Counted from the stretch's first letter, positions 1-5,399 are shown. The stretch: DNA of 8,668 bases from an uncultured Eubacteriales bacterium (GCA_949286775.1 CASEDW010000179.1:1-8668), one strand, 5' to 3'. Numbers and translations are program-made. Notes: generated from the letters alone by a model not told the origin.

Positions 1-159
1 AAATAATGAGAGCAAAAATATAGGAAGATAACCATGTTATAGAAATGAGATGAACGAATGGAACAAGCAGAATGGATATACTGTCCTCTTGATACTTACG
101 CTGAAATTTGGTCGAAATATTTTGAAAATTAATTCCGTCGAAACTCATTTTTTAATTTC

Positions 160-187
160 TTGATTCTATTTTGGGGTTATATATAAT
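160..187 (+). promoter_or_regulatory. Predicted sigma-70/A-type promoter of tcdA
   Basis: TTGATT at 160-165 and a perfect TATAAT at 182-187 are separated by 16 nt. Transcription would start near 194, giving a leader of about 44 nt before the tcdA start. Upstream of this (1-159) I see no convincing gene, only very short ORFs such as one from 58 to about 132 without a ribosome binding site. The match is by eye in AT-rich DNA, so it is a prediction. Confidence 0.55.
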
Positions 188-237
188 AATGGATGAAGTA
201 CTGATATTTTTCGTAAATTTGAACAGGAGATTTGTAT

Positions 238-960
238 ATGAATCCTCAATTTGAAAGAACTGCGCTTTTATTAGGCAGTGAAGCTCTAGACATACTTGAA
301 AATAGGAGAGTAGCGGTATTCGGCATCGGCGGCGTCGGCGGTTACGTTTGCGAAGCGCTTGTAAGAAGCGGCATCGGTTCATTTGATCTGATCGACAACG
401 ATACGGTTTCTGTTTCAAATATAAACAGGCAGATCATAGCGACCCACAAAACTGTAGGAAAATATAAAGTTGACGTTATGAAGGAGAGAATGCTGGACAT
501 AAATCCTTCAGTCAGCGTCGACGTCCATAAATGTTTTTTTCTTCCTGAAAATTCTTCAGATTTTAACTTTGAAGATTACGACTATGTGATCGACGCCATT
601 GATACGATAACAGCGAAAATTGAAATCATAACTAAATGTAAAGAGTCGGGTACTCCTGTAATTTCTTCCATGGGTACGGGAAATAAACTTGATCCTACGG
701 CCTTTAAAGTATCTGACATATATAAAACAAAAATATGTCCCCTTGCGAAAGTTATGAGAAAAGAGTTAAAAAAGAGAAATATAGACAGCCTTAAGGTTGT
801 TTATTCAGAAGAACAGCCGCTTAAACCTCTTTCTTCTGAAATTTCCGATTTTAACAGCCTAAACGGAAGGCGCGCTATACCCGGAAGCACTTCGTTTGTT
901 CCTCCTGCAGCCGGTCTTATTATTGCATCAGAGGTTATAAAAGACCTTTTGAACGGTTAA
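238..960 (+). CDS. tcdA: tRNA threonylcarbamoyladenosine dehydratase (TcdA, E1-like superfamily)
   Basis: This is an E1/ThiF/MoeB-like ATP-dependent enzyme of 240 residues. TcdA uses ATP to cyclise the t6A modification at tRNA position 37 to ct6A in the cytoplasm. The glycine-rich nucleotide loop GIGGVGG is at about residues 29-35, followed by the acidic DLIDND stretch (50-55), SNINRQ (60-65) and an AID segment near 120. The C-terminal PGSTSFVPPAAGLIIASEVI region is typical of TcdA rather than ThiF or MoeB. There are no CXXC zinc pairs and no rhodanese domain. The ATG at 238 is chosen because AGGAGA (225-230) lies 7 nt upstream; an in-frame TTG at 232 is too close to that site. The gene appears monocistronic and ends at a hairpin terminator. 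A ThiF role is possible in principle for this fold, but the C-terminal signature argues against it. Confidence 0.88.
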   Translation: MNPQFERTALLLGSEALDILENRRVAVFGIGGVGGYVCEALVRSGIGSFDLIDNDTVSVSNINRQIIATHKTVGKYKVDVMKERMLDINPSVSVDVHKCFFLPENSSDFNFEDYDYVIDAIDTITAKIEIITKCKESGTPVISSMGTGNKLDPTAFKVSDIYKTKICPLAKVMRKELKKRNIDSLKVVYSEEQPLKPLSSEISDFNSLNGRRAIPGSTSFVPPAAGLIIASEVIKDLLNG

Positions 961-980
961 ATGAAGCAGGAGAGCAGCAG

Positions 981-1015
981 AAAAAATGACTGCCGTATCA
1001 GCAGTCATTTTTTTT
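981..1015. terminator. Bidirectional intrinsic terminator between tcdA and the marR-like gene
   Basis: The arms ATGACTGC (986-993) and GCAGTCAT (1001-1008) enclose a 7-nt loop. The stem is flanked by an A-run on the left and a T-run on the right, so it can terminate transcription on both strands. It begins about 20 nt after the tcdA stop and touches the stop codon of the convergent regulator gene. Confidence 0.85.
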
Positions 1016-1481
1016 AAATATCTATATTTCTTATAGCGTCTTCAAGTTCATTCATACCGTTAATAATATCATTGAATCTGTCGATGCCAATAGAATCAAA
1101 TAATTTATCTAAAAACTCAAGAAGGTGTTTTTCCTGTTTCTTAAACGATTCAAAGCCTGCTTCTTTAACTTTTATGAATGTACCGACTTCACCGCGTTCC
1201 CATGAAACGAGACCGGCGTTATTTAACTGTTCAACAGCCTGGGAGATACGGTTGATAGGAAGATTTTTTCTTGATTCGAGTTCCTGAAGAGTAACAGCGG
1301 TTTCAGGGCATGTCTCGCAATACAGAAGCTCAGGCCAAATGTCTTTCATCAGATTAAACTGCACTAAAGATATTTCAGAAAACAGTTTATTGAATTTGTC
1401 CATTCTCATTTCATTTCTCGTAAAAAGCATCTTGGTTATATGCTTTATTAATTCTTCACGATTTCTTTTTAATTCTGTCAT
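1014..1481 (-). CDS. MarR-family winged-helix transcriptional regulator
   Basis: This 155-residue protein has the size and layout of MarR-type regulators: an N-terminal helical dimerisation part, a central winged helix-turn-helix, and long C-terminal helices. In the centre, a helix with LQELESRKNLPINRISQAVEQL (about residues 66-87) is followed by NNAGLVSWERGE and a FIKVKEAG wing. This matches the MarR pattern of a recognition helix followed by a basic or acidic wing. The CETCPET segment ahead of the helix-turn-helix holds two cysteines, which might serve redox or metal sensing, but that is only inference. A strong ribosome binding site, TAAGGAGGA (complement of 1488-1496), supports the ATG at 1481. 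The gene stands alone and converges with tcdA. Its ligand and targets cannot be deduced; the divergently placed recombinase is one possible target. Confidence 0.75.
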   Translation of the reverse strand: MTELKRNREELIKHITKMLFTRNEMRMDKFNKLFSEISLVQFNLMKDIWPELLYCETCPETAVTLQELESRKNLPINRISQAVEQLNNAGLVSWERGEVGTFIKVKEAGFESFKKQEKHLLEFLDKLFDSIGIDRFNDIINGMNELEDAIRNIDI

Positions 1482-1515
1482 TCTTTGTCCTCCTTATATT
1501 AAACTTTTACGTTTA

Positions 1516-1529
1516 TCCCTTGACTCATG
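1516..1529 (-). repeat. Short trace of the ATGAGTCAA intergenic repeat in the marR-like leader
   Basis: The complement reads CATGAGTCAAGGGA, a 14-nt exact match to the end of the larger repeat at 5179-5192, in the same orientation. It lies about 35 nt upstream of the regulator start. It may be a repeat remnant or a regulator binding site; a match of this length alone could occur by chance. Confidence 0.4.
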
Positions 1530-1538
1530 ATACTACAG

Positions 1539-1566
1539 ATTTCTCCGTACTATGTACTTTCGAAAT
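1539..1566. promoter_or_regulatory. Possible operator upstream of the marR-like gene
   Basis: Two GTAC half sites (1547-1550 and 1554-1557) separated by TAT are bracketed by ATTTC on the left (1539-1543) and GAAAT on the right (1562-1566). The outer arms are one base out of perfect symmetry. The position, about 60-85 nt upstream of the MarR-like start, would suit autoregulation. This is a weak prediction. Confidence 0.25.
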
Positions 1567-1661
1567 ACCCCGTAACTTATTTCATTTTACCAAAATAAAT
1601 CGTAAAAGTAAAATTCAAAAATTAAGCTTTGCCAAATATTAAGCGATTTAAGATCTGAGTA

Positions 1662-1689
1662 TTGACTTTTTCAAAGAAAAGAGTAATAT
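1662..1689 (+). promoter_or_regulatory. Predicted promoter of the recombinase gene
   Basis: TTGACT (1662-1667) and TAATAT (1684-1689) are spaced by 16 nt. A start near 1696 would give a leader of about 170 nt that contains both dyad elements described below. No other promoter of this quality is seen in 1482-1864. Confidence 0.55.
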
Positions 1690-1703
1690 TAGAACAGATT
1701 CAT

Positions 1704-1737
1704 AACTATTCGGAAAACACAGGTTTTTCGAATAGTT
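1704..1737. repeat. 34-bp dyad (15-bp arms, 4-nt centre) upstream of the recombinase
   Basis: The arms AACTATTCGGAAAAC (1704-1718) and GTTTTTCGAATAGTT (1723-1737) are complementary at 14 of 15 positions, with the exception being a G:T pair (1713 with 1728). There is no T-run after it, so it is not an ordinary terminator. It could be an RNA hairpin at the start of the recombinase transcript, or a recombinase core site, which typically has two arms of 11-13 bp around 6-8 bp. Confidence 0.6.
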
Positions 1738-1768
1738 GAACGTATACTCTCATTTACATTCACATAAT

Positions 1769-1803
1769 ACAGGCTTCTATAGCCATATCTGGCTATTACC
1801 TGT
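1769..1803. repeat. Second dyad in the recombinase leader
   Basis: TAGCCA (1780-1785) and TGGCTA (1790-1795) form a perfect 6-bp stem with a TATC loop. An outer pair, ACAGG (1769-1773) with CCTGT (1799-1803), extends it across an asymmetric internal loop. It sits about 60 nt upstream of the recombinase ATG and has no T-run typical of a terminator. Confidence 0.5.
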
Positions 1804-1864
1804 TTAGCAGTTTACTATAAAAAATTGAATATAAAATTAATAAAGGATTAAAAATAAATTAAAT

Positions 1865-2932
1865 ATGGATAAAAGAAATACATACAGAACTGCTGCCGAT
1901 ACGGAAAACATACTTAAACTCCGTGCAGTGCTTAAAACTCTTCCTGCGTTTGCCTCTGATTATTTCAGAGCCGCCAGCATAACTACCGAAACAAGCACGC
2001 GTATAAAGTACGCTTACGATATACGCACCTTCTTTCAGTTTCTGATTGAACAAAACCCTGTATTTAAAGACAGACAGATCACGGAACTTACTATCGATGT
2101 TTTAGATATGGTAACGCCCCTTGATCTCGAGGAGTTCATCGAATATTTAAAGGCGTATAAATCACCTGAAACCGACGAATATATAACTAACGGCGAACGA
2201 GGCATAAAACGCAAACTGAGCGCTCTCAGATCGTTTTACGCTTATTATTTCAAGCATGAACTTATAAAAACAAATCCGACTCTTCTGATAGAAATGCCGA
2301 AACTTCATGATAAGGATATCATAAGACTTGAAGCCGATGAAGTCGCTACGCTGCTTGACATCATAGAATCAGGCGATTCCACTGTATCTGATCATCAGAA
2401 AAAATATCTTGAAAAAAACAAGACAAGAGATTTAGCCATCATTACTCTCCTGCTCGGAACAGGTGTTCGTGTTTCCGAATGCGTAGGCCTTGATATACAG
2501 GATGTTGATTTTAACAAATGCGGAATCCGCGTTATCAGAAAAGGCGGCAATGAAATGATGGTATATTTTGGAGAGGAAGTCGAAAAGGCGCTTATTGACT
2601 ATCTTGAGGAACGAAAAAATATTGTTCCTATTGAAGGGCACGAAAACGCCCTGTTTTTGTCATCTCAGCGCAAAAGAATAGGCGTTAAAGCAGTTGAAAA
2701 CCTTGTAAAAAAATATTCCCGTCAGGTGACGTCAACTAAGAAAATAACGCCTCATAAGCTCAGAAGCACCTACGGTACCGCTCTCTATCAGGAAACAGGC
2801 GATATTTATCTCGTTGCCGATGTTCTCGGGCATAAAGACGTAAATACTACGAAAAAACACTACGCCGCCATGTCTGATATGCGGCGACGAAAAGCGGCCA
2901 ATGCCGTCACTTTAAGAGAAAAAGAAAATTAA
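1865..2932 (+). CDS. Tyrosine recombinase, XerC/XerD-like, standalone
   Basis: This is a 355-residue tyrosine recombinase that breaks and rejoins DNA through a covalent phosphotyrosine. The N-terminal part (about 25-145) is a core-binding helical domain. The catalytic domain (about 155-345) has all expected residues: R202 in GTGVRVSE, K226 in RKGG, H297 and R300 in TPHKLR, H323 in VLGHKD, and the nucleophile Y333 in KKHY. It is somewhat longer than the XerC/XerD norm of about 300. No excisionase, relaxase or phage gene lies nearby, so a chromosomal Xer-like role is more likely than an active mobile element, although the dyad just upstream leaves site-specific switching open. The ATG at 1865 is the only reasonable start. 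The nearest purine-rich site, AAAGGA (1842-1847), is 17 nt away, so translation is probably weak. The stop touches the start region of the MaoC-like gene. Confidence 0.85.
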   Translation: MDKRNTYRTAADTENILKLRAVLKTLPAFASDYFRAASITTETSTRIKYAYDIRTFFQFLIEQNPVFKDRQITELTIDVLDMVTPLDLEEFIEYLKAYKSPETDEYITNGERGIKRKLSALRSFYAYYFKHELIKTNPTLLIEMPKLHDKDIIRLEADEVATLLDIIESGDSTVSDHQKKYLEKNKTRDLAIITLLLGTGVRVSECVGLDIQDVDFNKCGIRVIRKGGNEMMVYFGEEVEKALIDYLEERKNIVPIEGHENALFLSSQRKRIGVKAVENLVKKYSRQVTSTKKITPHKLRSTYGTALYQETGDIYLVADVLGHKDVNTTKKHYAAMSDMRRRKAANAVTLREKEN

Positions 2933-2949
2933 TGATTGGAGATAATAAT

Positions 2950-3396
2950 ATGTATTACGAAGAAATTCAGATCGGCGATTGTGTAAAGCTGCCTGAAGTA
3001 AAGGTAGAAAGAGAAAAAATGCTTGATTTTGCGGCTCATTATAACGCCGCGTGGTGTCACGTAAGCGATAAATTTGCCGCGTCTACAAGAGCCGGCCAGG
3101 TGACGTCTCCCGGTATATACACTTTCGCTCTTATGTGGGGCGAATATGCCCCGAGAAATTTCGGACAAACTCAGGATATCGGCGGATCTGATCTGAACAT
3201 GAAATTTTATAAACCTGTTTTTGCCGGCGACACGCTTCATGGAGTCGCTTATGTGGACGATAAATTTGATCGCAATCCCTACAATGGCGGTATCTGGGTA
3301 ACGATGGAAGTATACAATCATCATGACGAACTTGTTTTAAAATCAAGATCTACCAGCGTCATATTAAAGAAAAACACGCCTCCTTCAAACAGATGA
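2950..3396 (+). CDS. MaoC-like hotdog-fold protein, probable non-canonical dehydratase
   Basis: The protein of 148 residues resembles MaoC-type enoyl-CoA hydratases/dehydratases: an N-terminal YEEIQIGD, a central helix, the TSPGIYTFALM helix (about 53-62) and the strand DLNMKFYKPVFAGDTL (about 81-96), which is typical of this fold. In the usual hydratase motif a Gly-Asp-x-Asn-Pro-x-His is expected. Here the aligned stretch is YNAAWCH (31-37), so the His is kept but Asp becomes Asn and Asn-Pro is lost. Classic hydratase chemistry is therefore doubtful, and thioester binding is more secure than catalysis. The ATG at 2950 is chosen because TTGGAGA (2936-2942) lies 7 nt upstream; an ATG at 2932 overlapping the recombinase stop has no site. 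It is closely spaced with the recombinase and may be cotranscribed. Its 3' end converges with the HAD gene. Confidence 0.7.
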   Translation: MYYEEIQIGDCVKLPEVKVEREKMLDFAAHYNAAWCHVSDKFAASTRAGQVTSPGIYTFALMWGEYAPRNFGQTQDIGGSDLNMKFYKPVFAGDTLHGVAYVDDKFDRNPYNGGIWVTMEVYNHHDELVLKSRSTSVILKKNTPPSNR

Positions 3397-3404
3397 GGAG
3401 GCGC
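3366..3404 (-). terminator. Intrinsic terminator of the thiE-HAD operon, inside the MaoC-like gene end
   Basis: On the minus strand, CGCCTCCT (complement of 3396-3403) pairs with AGGAGGCG (complement of 3377-3384) around an 11-nt loop, followed by TGTTTTTCTTT. The stem overlaps the last codons and stop of the convergent MaoC-like gene. In the plus direction the stem is not followed by a T-run, so it should mainly stop leftward transcripts. Confidence 0.8.
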
Positions 3405-3408
3405 TGCA

Positions 3409-4056
3409 TCAAAAGTCGTCTAAATTAAATTCGTCAAAATCATTTATAAACGCGTCGGCATATTTTCGTATTTCCTGCTCTTCTCTTTTTGCCGTGGGTT
3501 CGGCCACCCCGATAGTTATATATCCCGCGTCTTTAGCAGTCTTAACGGCATAAAAAGCGTCTTCAAAAACTGCTATGTTTTCCACAGGAAGGTTAAAATC
3601 TTCTGACGCGTGCATATATATCTCCGGCGAAGACTTTGTAGTGTTATATTCCCCGCAGTTGACTACTTTGCGAAAATATCTAAGGATTCCAAGCCTTTCG
3701 AAGGCTTTGATGATATAGTCCTTTTCATTTGATGTAGCGGCAGCCATGGGAATTCCTCTGTCATTAAGTTTTTTGATCAGCTCTACAACTCCTTTTTTCG
3801 GCATAGACTCTTTTTCATAAAATTTCCTGACCATTTCTTTGACATCGGCGGCAACCTGTTCAAGGGATCTTTCAATATTATATGTATCCTTTATATATTT
3901 CATGGCTTCGCCATATGACAATGAATAGAGCTTATCGCCTATATCGTCCTCCGGCTTTTTTCCAAAAGATTCTATATATCTTGAAGCGATCCCGTCCCAG
4001 ATCCACATTGTATCTAACAGAGTTCCGTCGACGTCAAAAATGACTCCTTTTATCAT
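3409..4056 (-). CDS. HAD-family phosphatase, probable thiamin monophosphate phosphatase
   Basis: This 215-residue HAD subfamily IA hydrolase has all four motifs: DVDGT with nucleophile D8 and acid D10, AATSN (106-110), K141 in TTKSSPEIY, and ED (165-166) in VFEDAFYAVKTA. A helical cap lies between motifs I and II (about 16-85). Its ATG overlaps the thiE stop by 4 nt, so the two are translationally coupled. HAD-IA enzymes clustered with thiamin genes in Anaerotruncus colihominis, Dorea longicatena and Syntrophomonas wolfei are known from the literature to dephosphorylate thiamin monophosphate. By position this protein probably does the same, turning the ThiE product into thiamin for a later pyrophosphokinase. 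The usual serine after the ED motif is Ala here. A broader sugar-phosphate activity of the beta-phosphoglucomutase type cannot be excluded from sequence alone. Confidence 0.8.
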   Translation of the reverse strand: MIKGVIFDVDGTLLDTMWIWDGIASRYIESFGKKPEDDIGDKLYSLSYGEAMKYIKDTYNIERSLEQVAADVKEMVRKFYEKESMPKKGVVELIKKLNDRGIPMAAATSNEKDYIIKAFERLGILRYFRKVVNCGEYNTTKSSPEIYMHASEDFNLPVENIAVFEDAFYAVKTAKDAGYITIGVAEPTAKREEQEIRKYADAFINDFDEFNLDDF

Positions 4057-4718
4057 TTGCCTTTATTCTCCTTATCTTTATTTAACATTTCTTCAGTAAT
4101 TCGTTTTAATTCTTTAGTTTCTTTTTCTATATCGTCAGAAGCGAAAATAGCGCTGATAACGGCTACTCCGCTGACTCCCCGCCCCGAAAGTTTTAAAATG
4201 TTATTTTTATTTATGCCGCCGATCGCGACAACAGGGATATCTACAGTCCTGCATATTTTTTCGAGTTCTTCATGATCGAGGGCAGACACATTGCCTTTCG
4301 ATCCTGTATGAAAACACGCGCCTGAACCGAGATAATCAGCCCCCATAGCCTGAGCCCTTAGAGCCTCCTCTACATTGTGAGCAGAAACTCCTATTATCTT
4401 ATCGTTCCCAAGTTTCGCCCGTACATCTTCTGCTTCCATATCTTCCTGGCCGACATGCACGCCGTCCGCGTCTACTTTAAGCGCGATTTCAACATTGTCA
4501 TTTATTATAAAAGGTACGCCGTATTTTTGGCATATTTTCTTAATCTGCGCTGCTTCTTTTAGGAAATTCTCTTCATCAAGCTCTTTTTCTCGAAGCTGTA
4601 CAAGTGTCGCGCCGCCTTTGAGCGCCTTTTCCACCTGATCGCAGAGAGTTTCGCCATTCTTTAGCCATGATCTGTCAGTAACGGCATATAATATCATATC
4701 GTTCCTGTTTAATTTCAT
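4053..4718 (-). CDS. thiE: Thiamin phosphate synthase ThiE
   Basis: ThiE joins HMP pyrophosphate to thiazole phosphate, giving thiamin monophosphate in the cytoplasm. At 221 residues it has the normal length of this TIM barrel. Visible motifs are YAVTD (11-15), LVQLREK (39-45), IINDN (71-75), DADGVHVGQEDM (83-94), the phosphate-binding loop GSGACFHTGSK (131-141, where other ThiE proteins have GPIFPTxTK), and AIGGI (165-169). The start at 4718 is supported by TAGGAG about 6 nt upstream. It is the first gene of a two-gene operon with the HAD phosphatase. Unlike the divergent thiW operon it has only a short leader with no TPP riboswitch, so it is probably not directly controlled by TPP. Confidence 0.95.
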   Translation of the reverse strand: MKLNRNDMILYAVTDRSWLKNGETLCDQVEKALKGGATLVQLREKELDEENFLKEAAQIKKICQKYGVPFIINDNVEIALKVDADGVHVGQEDMEAEDVRAKLGNDKIIGVSAHNVEEALRAQAMGADYLGSGACFHTGSKGNVSALDHEELEKICRTVDIPVVAIGGINKNNILKLSGRGVSGVAVISAIFASDDIEKETKELKRITEEMLNKDKENKGK

Positions 4719-4758
4719 ATTAATCTCCTACTATCCTGTCTTATCTTTTACCTAATAT

Positions 4759-4787
4759 ATCATAATTACTAATTATTATAATTTCAA
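4759..4787 (-). promoter_or_regulatory. Predicted promoter of thiE-HAD
   Basis: On the minus strand TTGAAA (complement of 4782-4787) and TATGAT (complement of 4759-4764) are 17 nt apart. The start would be near 4752, leaving a leader of about 33 nt, too short for a TPP aptamer. The region is very AT-rich, which makes other hexamers possible. Confidence 0.5.
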
Positions 4788-4817
4788 TTATTTTATAATT
4801 ATATTTTAATCCATTTA

Positions 4818-4846
4818 TTGACAAACACAAGTAATAGAGCTATTAT
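4818..4846 (+). promoter_or_regulatory. Promoter of the riboswitch-thiW operon
   Basis: A perfect TTGACA (4818-4823) and TATTAT (4841-4846) are separated by the ideal 17 nt. The start is expected near 4853, almost exactly at the 5' edge of the TPP aptamer. It is arranged back to back with the thiE promoter, with about 30 bp between the -35 elements. Confidence 0.8.
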
Positions 4847-4852
4847 GTGAAA

Positions 4853-4933
4853 AGCAAGGGAGCCAAATGGCTGAGAGGAAGTTTAACTTCGACCTTTATA
4901 CCTGATGTGGATAATGCCACCGTAGGAAGCATT
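4853..4933 (+). promoter_or_regulatory. TPP riboswitch (THI element)
   Basis: This aptamer binds thiamin pyrophosphate and turns the downstream genes off. The conserved blocks are present in order: a GCC-AAAT-GGC stem (4862-4871), CTGAGA (4871-4876), ACCTGATGTGGATAATGCCA (4900-4919) and CGTAGGAAG (4921-4929). AAGG (4856-4859) can pair with CCTT (4893-4896) as P2. GTGG (4907-4910) pairs with CCAC (4917-4920) as P5. An additional hairpin, GAAGT-TTA-ACTTC (4878-4890), sits after CTGAGA, likely the optional extra stem seen in some members. P1 is short and imperfect because transcription seems to begin right there. The terminator that follows makes it a transcriptional off-switch. Confidence 0.95.
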
Positions 4934-4944
4934 TATGTTGATCG

Positions 4945-4977
4945 TGACTGTCCGCACCAGGACAGTTTTTTTATTTT
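4945..4977 (+). terminator. Riboswitch expression-platform terminator
   Basis: ACTGTCC (4947-4953) and GGACAGT (4960-4966) form a 7-bp stem with a GCACCA loop, followed by seven Ts and ATTTT. It starts about 14 nt after the aptamer, where the regulated terminator of a TPP riboswitch is expected. I could not identify a clear antiterminator pairing by eye. Confidence 0.88.
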
Positions 4978-4980
4978 ATG
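4966..4980 (+). repeat. 15-nt direct repeat, left copy
   Basis: TTTTTTTATTTTATG here is identical to 5400-5414. The left copy is the T-tract of the riboswitch terminator; the right copy runs directly into the thiW ribosome binding site. The spacing is 434 bp. Low complexity weakens the match, but the positions are striking. Confidence 0.55.
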
Positions 4981-5021
4981 ATATTTGGTTCAAAAGATAG
5001 TTTGACCAAATTATACTTTTT

Positions 5022-5191
5022 ATGAGTCAAACGTGATTTTTTCGTGCTGCGCACTCCCAAAATCACTAAAAACATTCGGATTCCATGCATTTTTCTACGA
5101 AAAATGATTCCATCCTCATGTTTTTGCGGTCCTCATGGACACAAAATCGTATGCAAGCATCCGATTTGTGTCCATTTGTCCCTTGACTCAT
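5022..5191. repeat. Hairpin-rich intergenic repeat bounded by ATGAGTCAA / TTGACTCAT
   Basis: The block begins with ATGAGTCAA (5022-5030) and ends with its exact reverse complement (5183-5191). Inside are three hairpins. The first is GTGATTTT (5033-5040) with AAAATCAC (5059-5066) enclosing GTGC-TGC-GCAC. The second is CATTTTT (5088-5094) with AAAAATG (5100-5106). The third is a 14-bp stem with one bulge, 5135-5149 with 5162-5175. This looks like a small non-autonomous or REP-like element. A 60-codon minus-strand ORF crosses it (5248 to 5066), but its aligned part is broken in the second copy and I do not call it a gene. Confidence 0.6.
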
Positions 5192-5197
5192 GCATGT
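5126..5197. repeat. 72-nt dispersed repeat, copy 1
   Basis: This segment aligns without gaps to 6990-7061 at a constant offset of 1864, with 61 of 72 bases identical and most differences transitions. It covers the long hairpin (5135-5175) and the TTGACTCAT end. Stem pair C5142-G5168 becomes T-A in copy 2, a compensatory change, while pairs 5137-5173 and 5145-5165 become A-C mismatches. Confidence 0.85.
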
Positions 5198-5210
5198 TTT
5201 CATTTCAGAT

Positions 5211-5298
5211 GCTCTATTGAGCCCGTGTGCAGGGGGAGCGCCCTTCACATGAGTATTTCAGCGATGGGAAGCCGTGTTCCGGCGTGAGAGGAAACCAT
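5211..5298 (+). other. GC-rich, hairpin-dense segment of unknown nature in the thiW leader
   Basis: Three consecutive stems can be drawn: GCTC-TATT-GAGC (5211-5222); GTGTG (5225-5229) with CACAT (5246-5250) around a GGG/CCC inner stem; and ATGG (5264-5267) with CCAT (5295-5298) enclosing GCCG-TGTTC-CGGC (5271-5283). The base composition differs sharply from the AT-rich sequence around it. I recognise no riboswitch family here. It may be an RNA element or a remnant of inserted DNA. Confidence 0.35.
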
Positions 5299-5337
5299 TA
5301 AAACAGAAGTACACTTTGTTTTTGAAGTTTCGACCGG

Positions 5338-5374
5338 CAGATTAATAATAATACATTTTTCGATTATCAATCTG
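5338..5374 (+). repeat. Stem-loop upstream of thiW
   Basis: CAGATT (5338-5343) pairs with AATCTG (5369-5374), with an inner AT-rich helix (ATAAT with ATTAT). It lies about 55 nt before the thiW start. A weak promoter-like pair, TTGAAG (5322-5327) and TAATAA (5346-5351) with an 18-nt spacer, overlaps it. Functional meaning is unclear. Confidence 0.3.
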
Positions 5375-5399
5375 TTCGCTGTTTATCTGATTTGAAAAC

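Noticed and set aside
1..159. Small plus-strand ORFs from 50 and 58, about 37 and 24 codons
   Set aside because: No ribosome binding site, no recognisable protein and no sign of coding bias; likely chance.
238..960. ThiF for the thiazole pathway
   Set aside because: Same superfamily, but the C-terminal SFVPPAAGLIIASEVI region and length fit TcdA, and the gene is far from the thi operon.
1865..3396. An integrated mobile element with the tyrosine recombinase as its integrase
   Set aside because: No att repeats, tRNA, excisionase, phage or conjugation genes are seen, and the surrounding genes look like ordinary chromosomal genes.
5066..5248. Minus-strand ORF of 60 codons over the intergenic repeat
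   Set aside because: The aligned copy at 6990-7061 has a stop as the third codon after the matching ATG, and differences between copies fall on all three codon positions. It behaves like a repeat, not a conserved gene.
5211..5298. Cobalamin riboswitch, suggested by GATGGGAAGCCG followed by CCGGC
   Set aside because: The conserved core following it (CCCGCNACTGT) and the 3' B12 box are not found, and the loop sequence does not fit.
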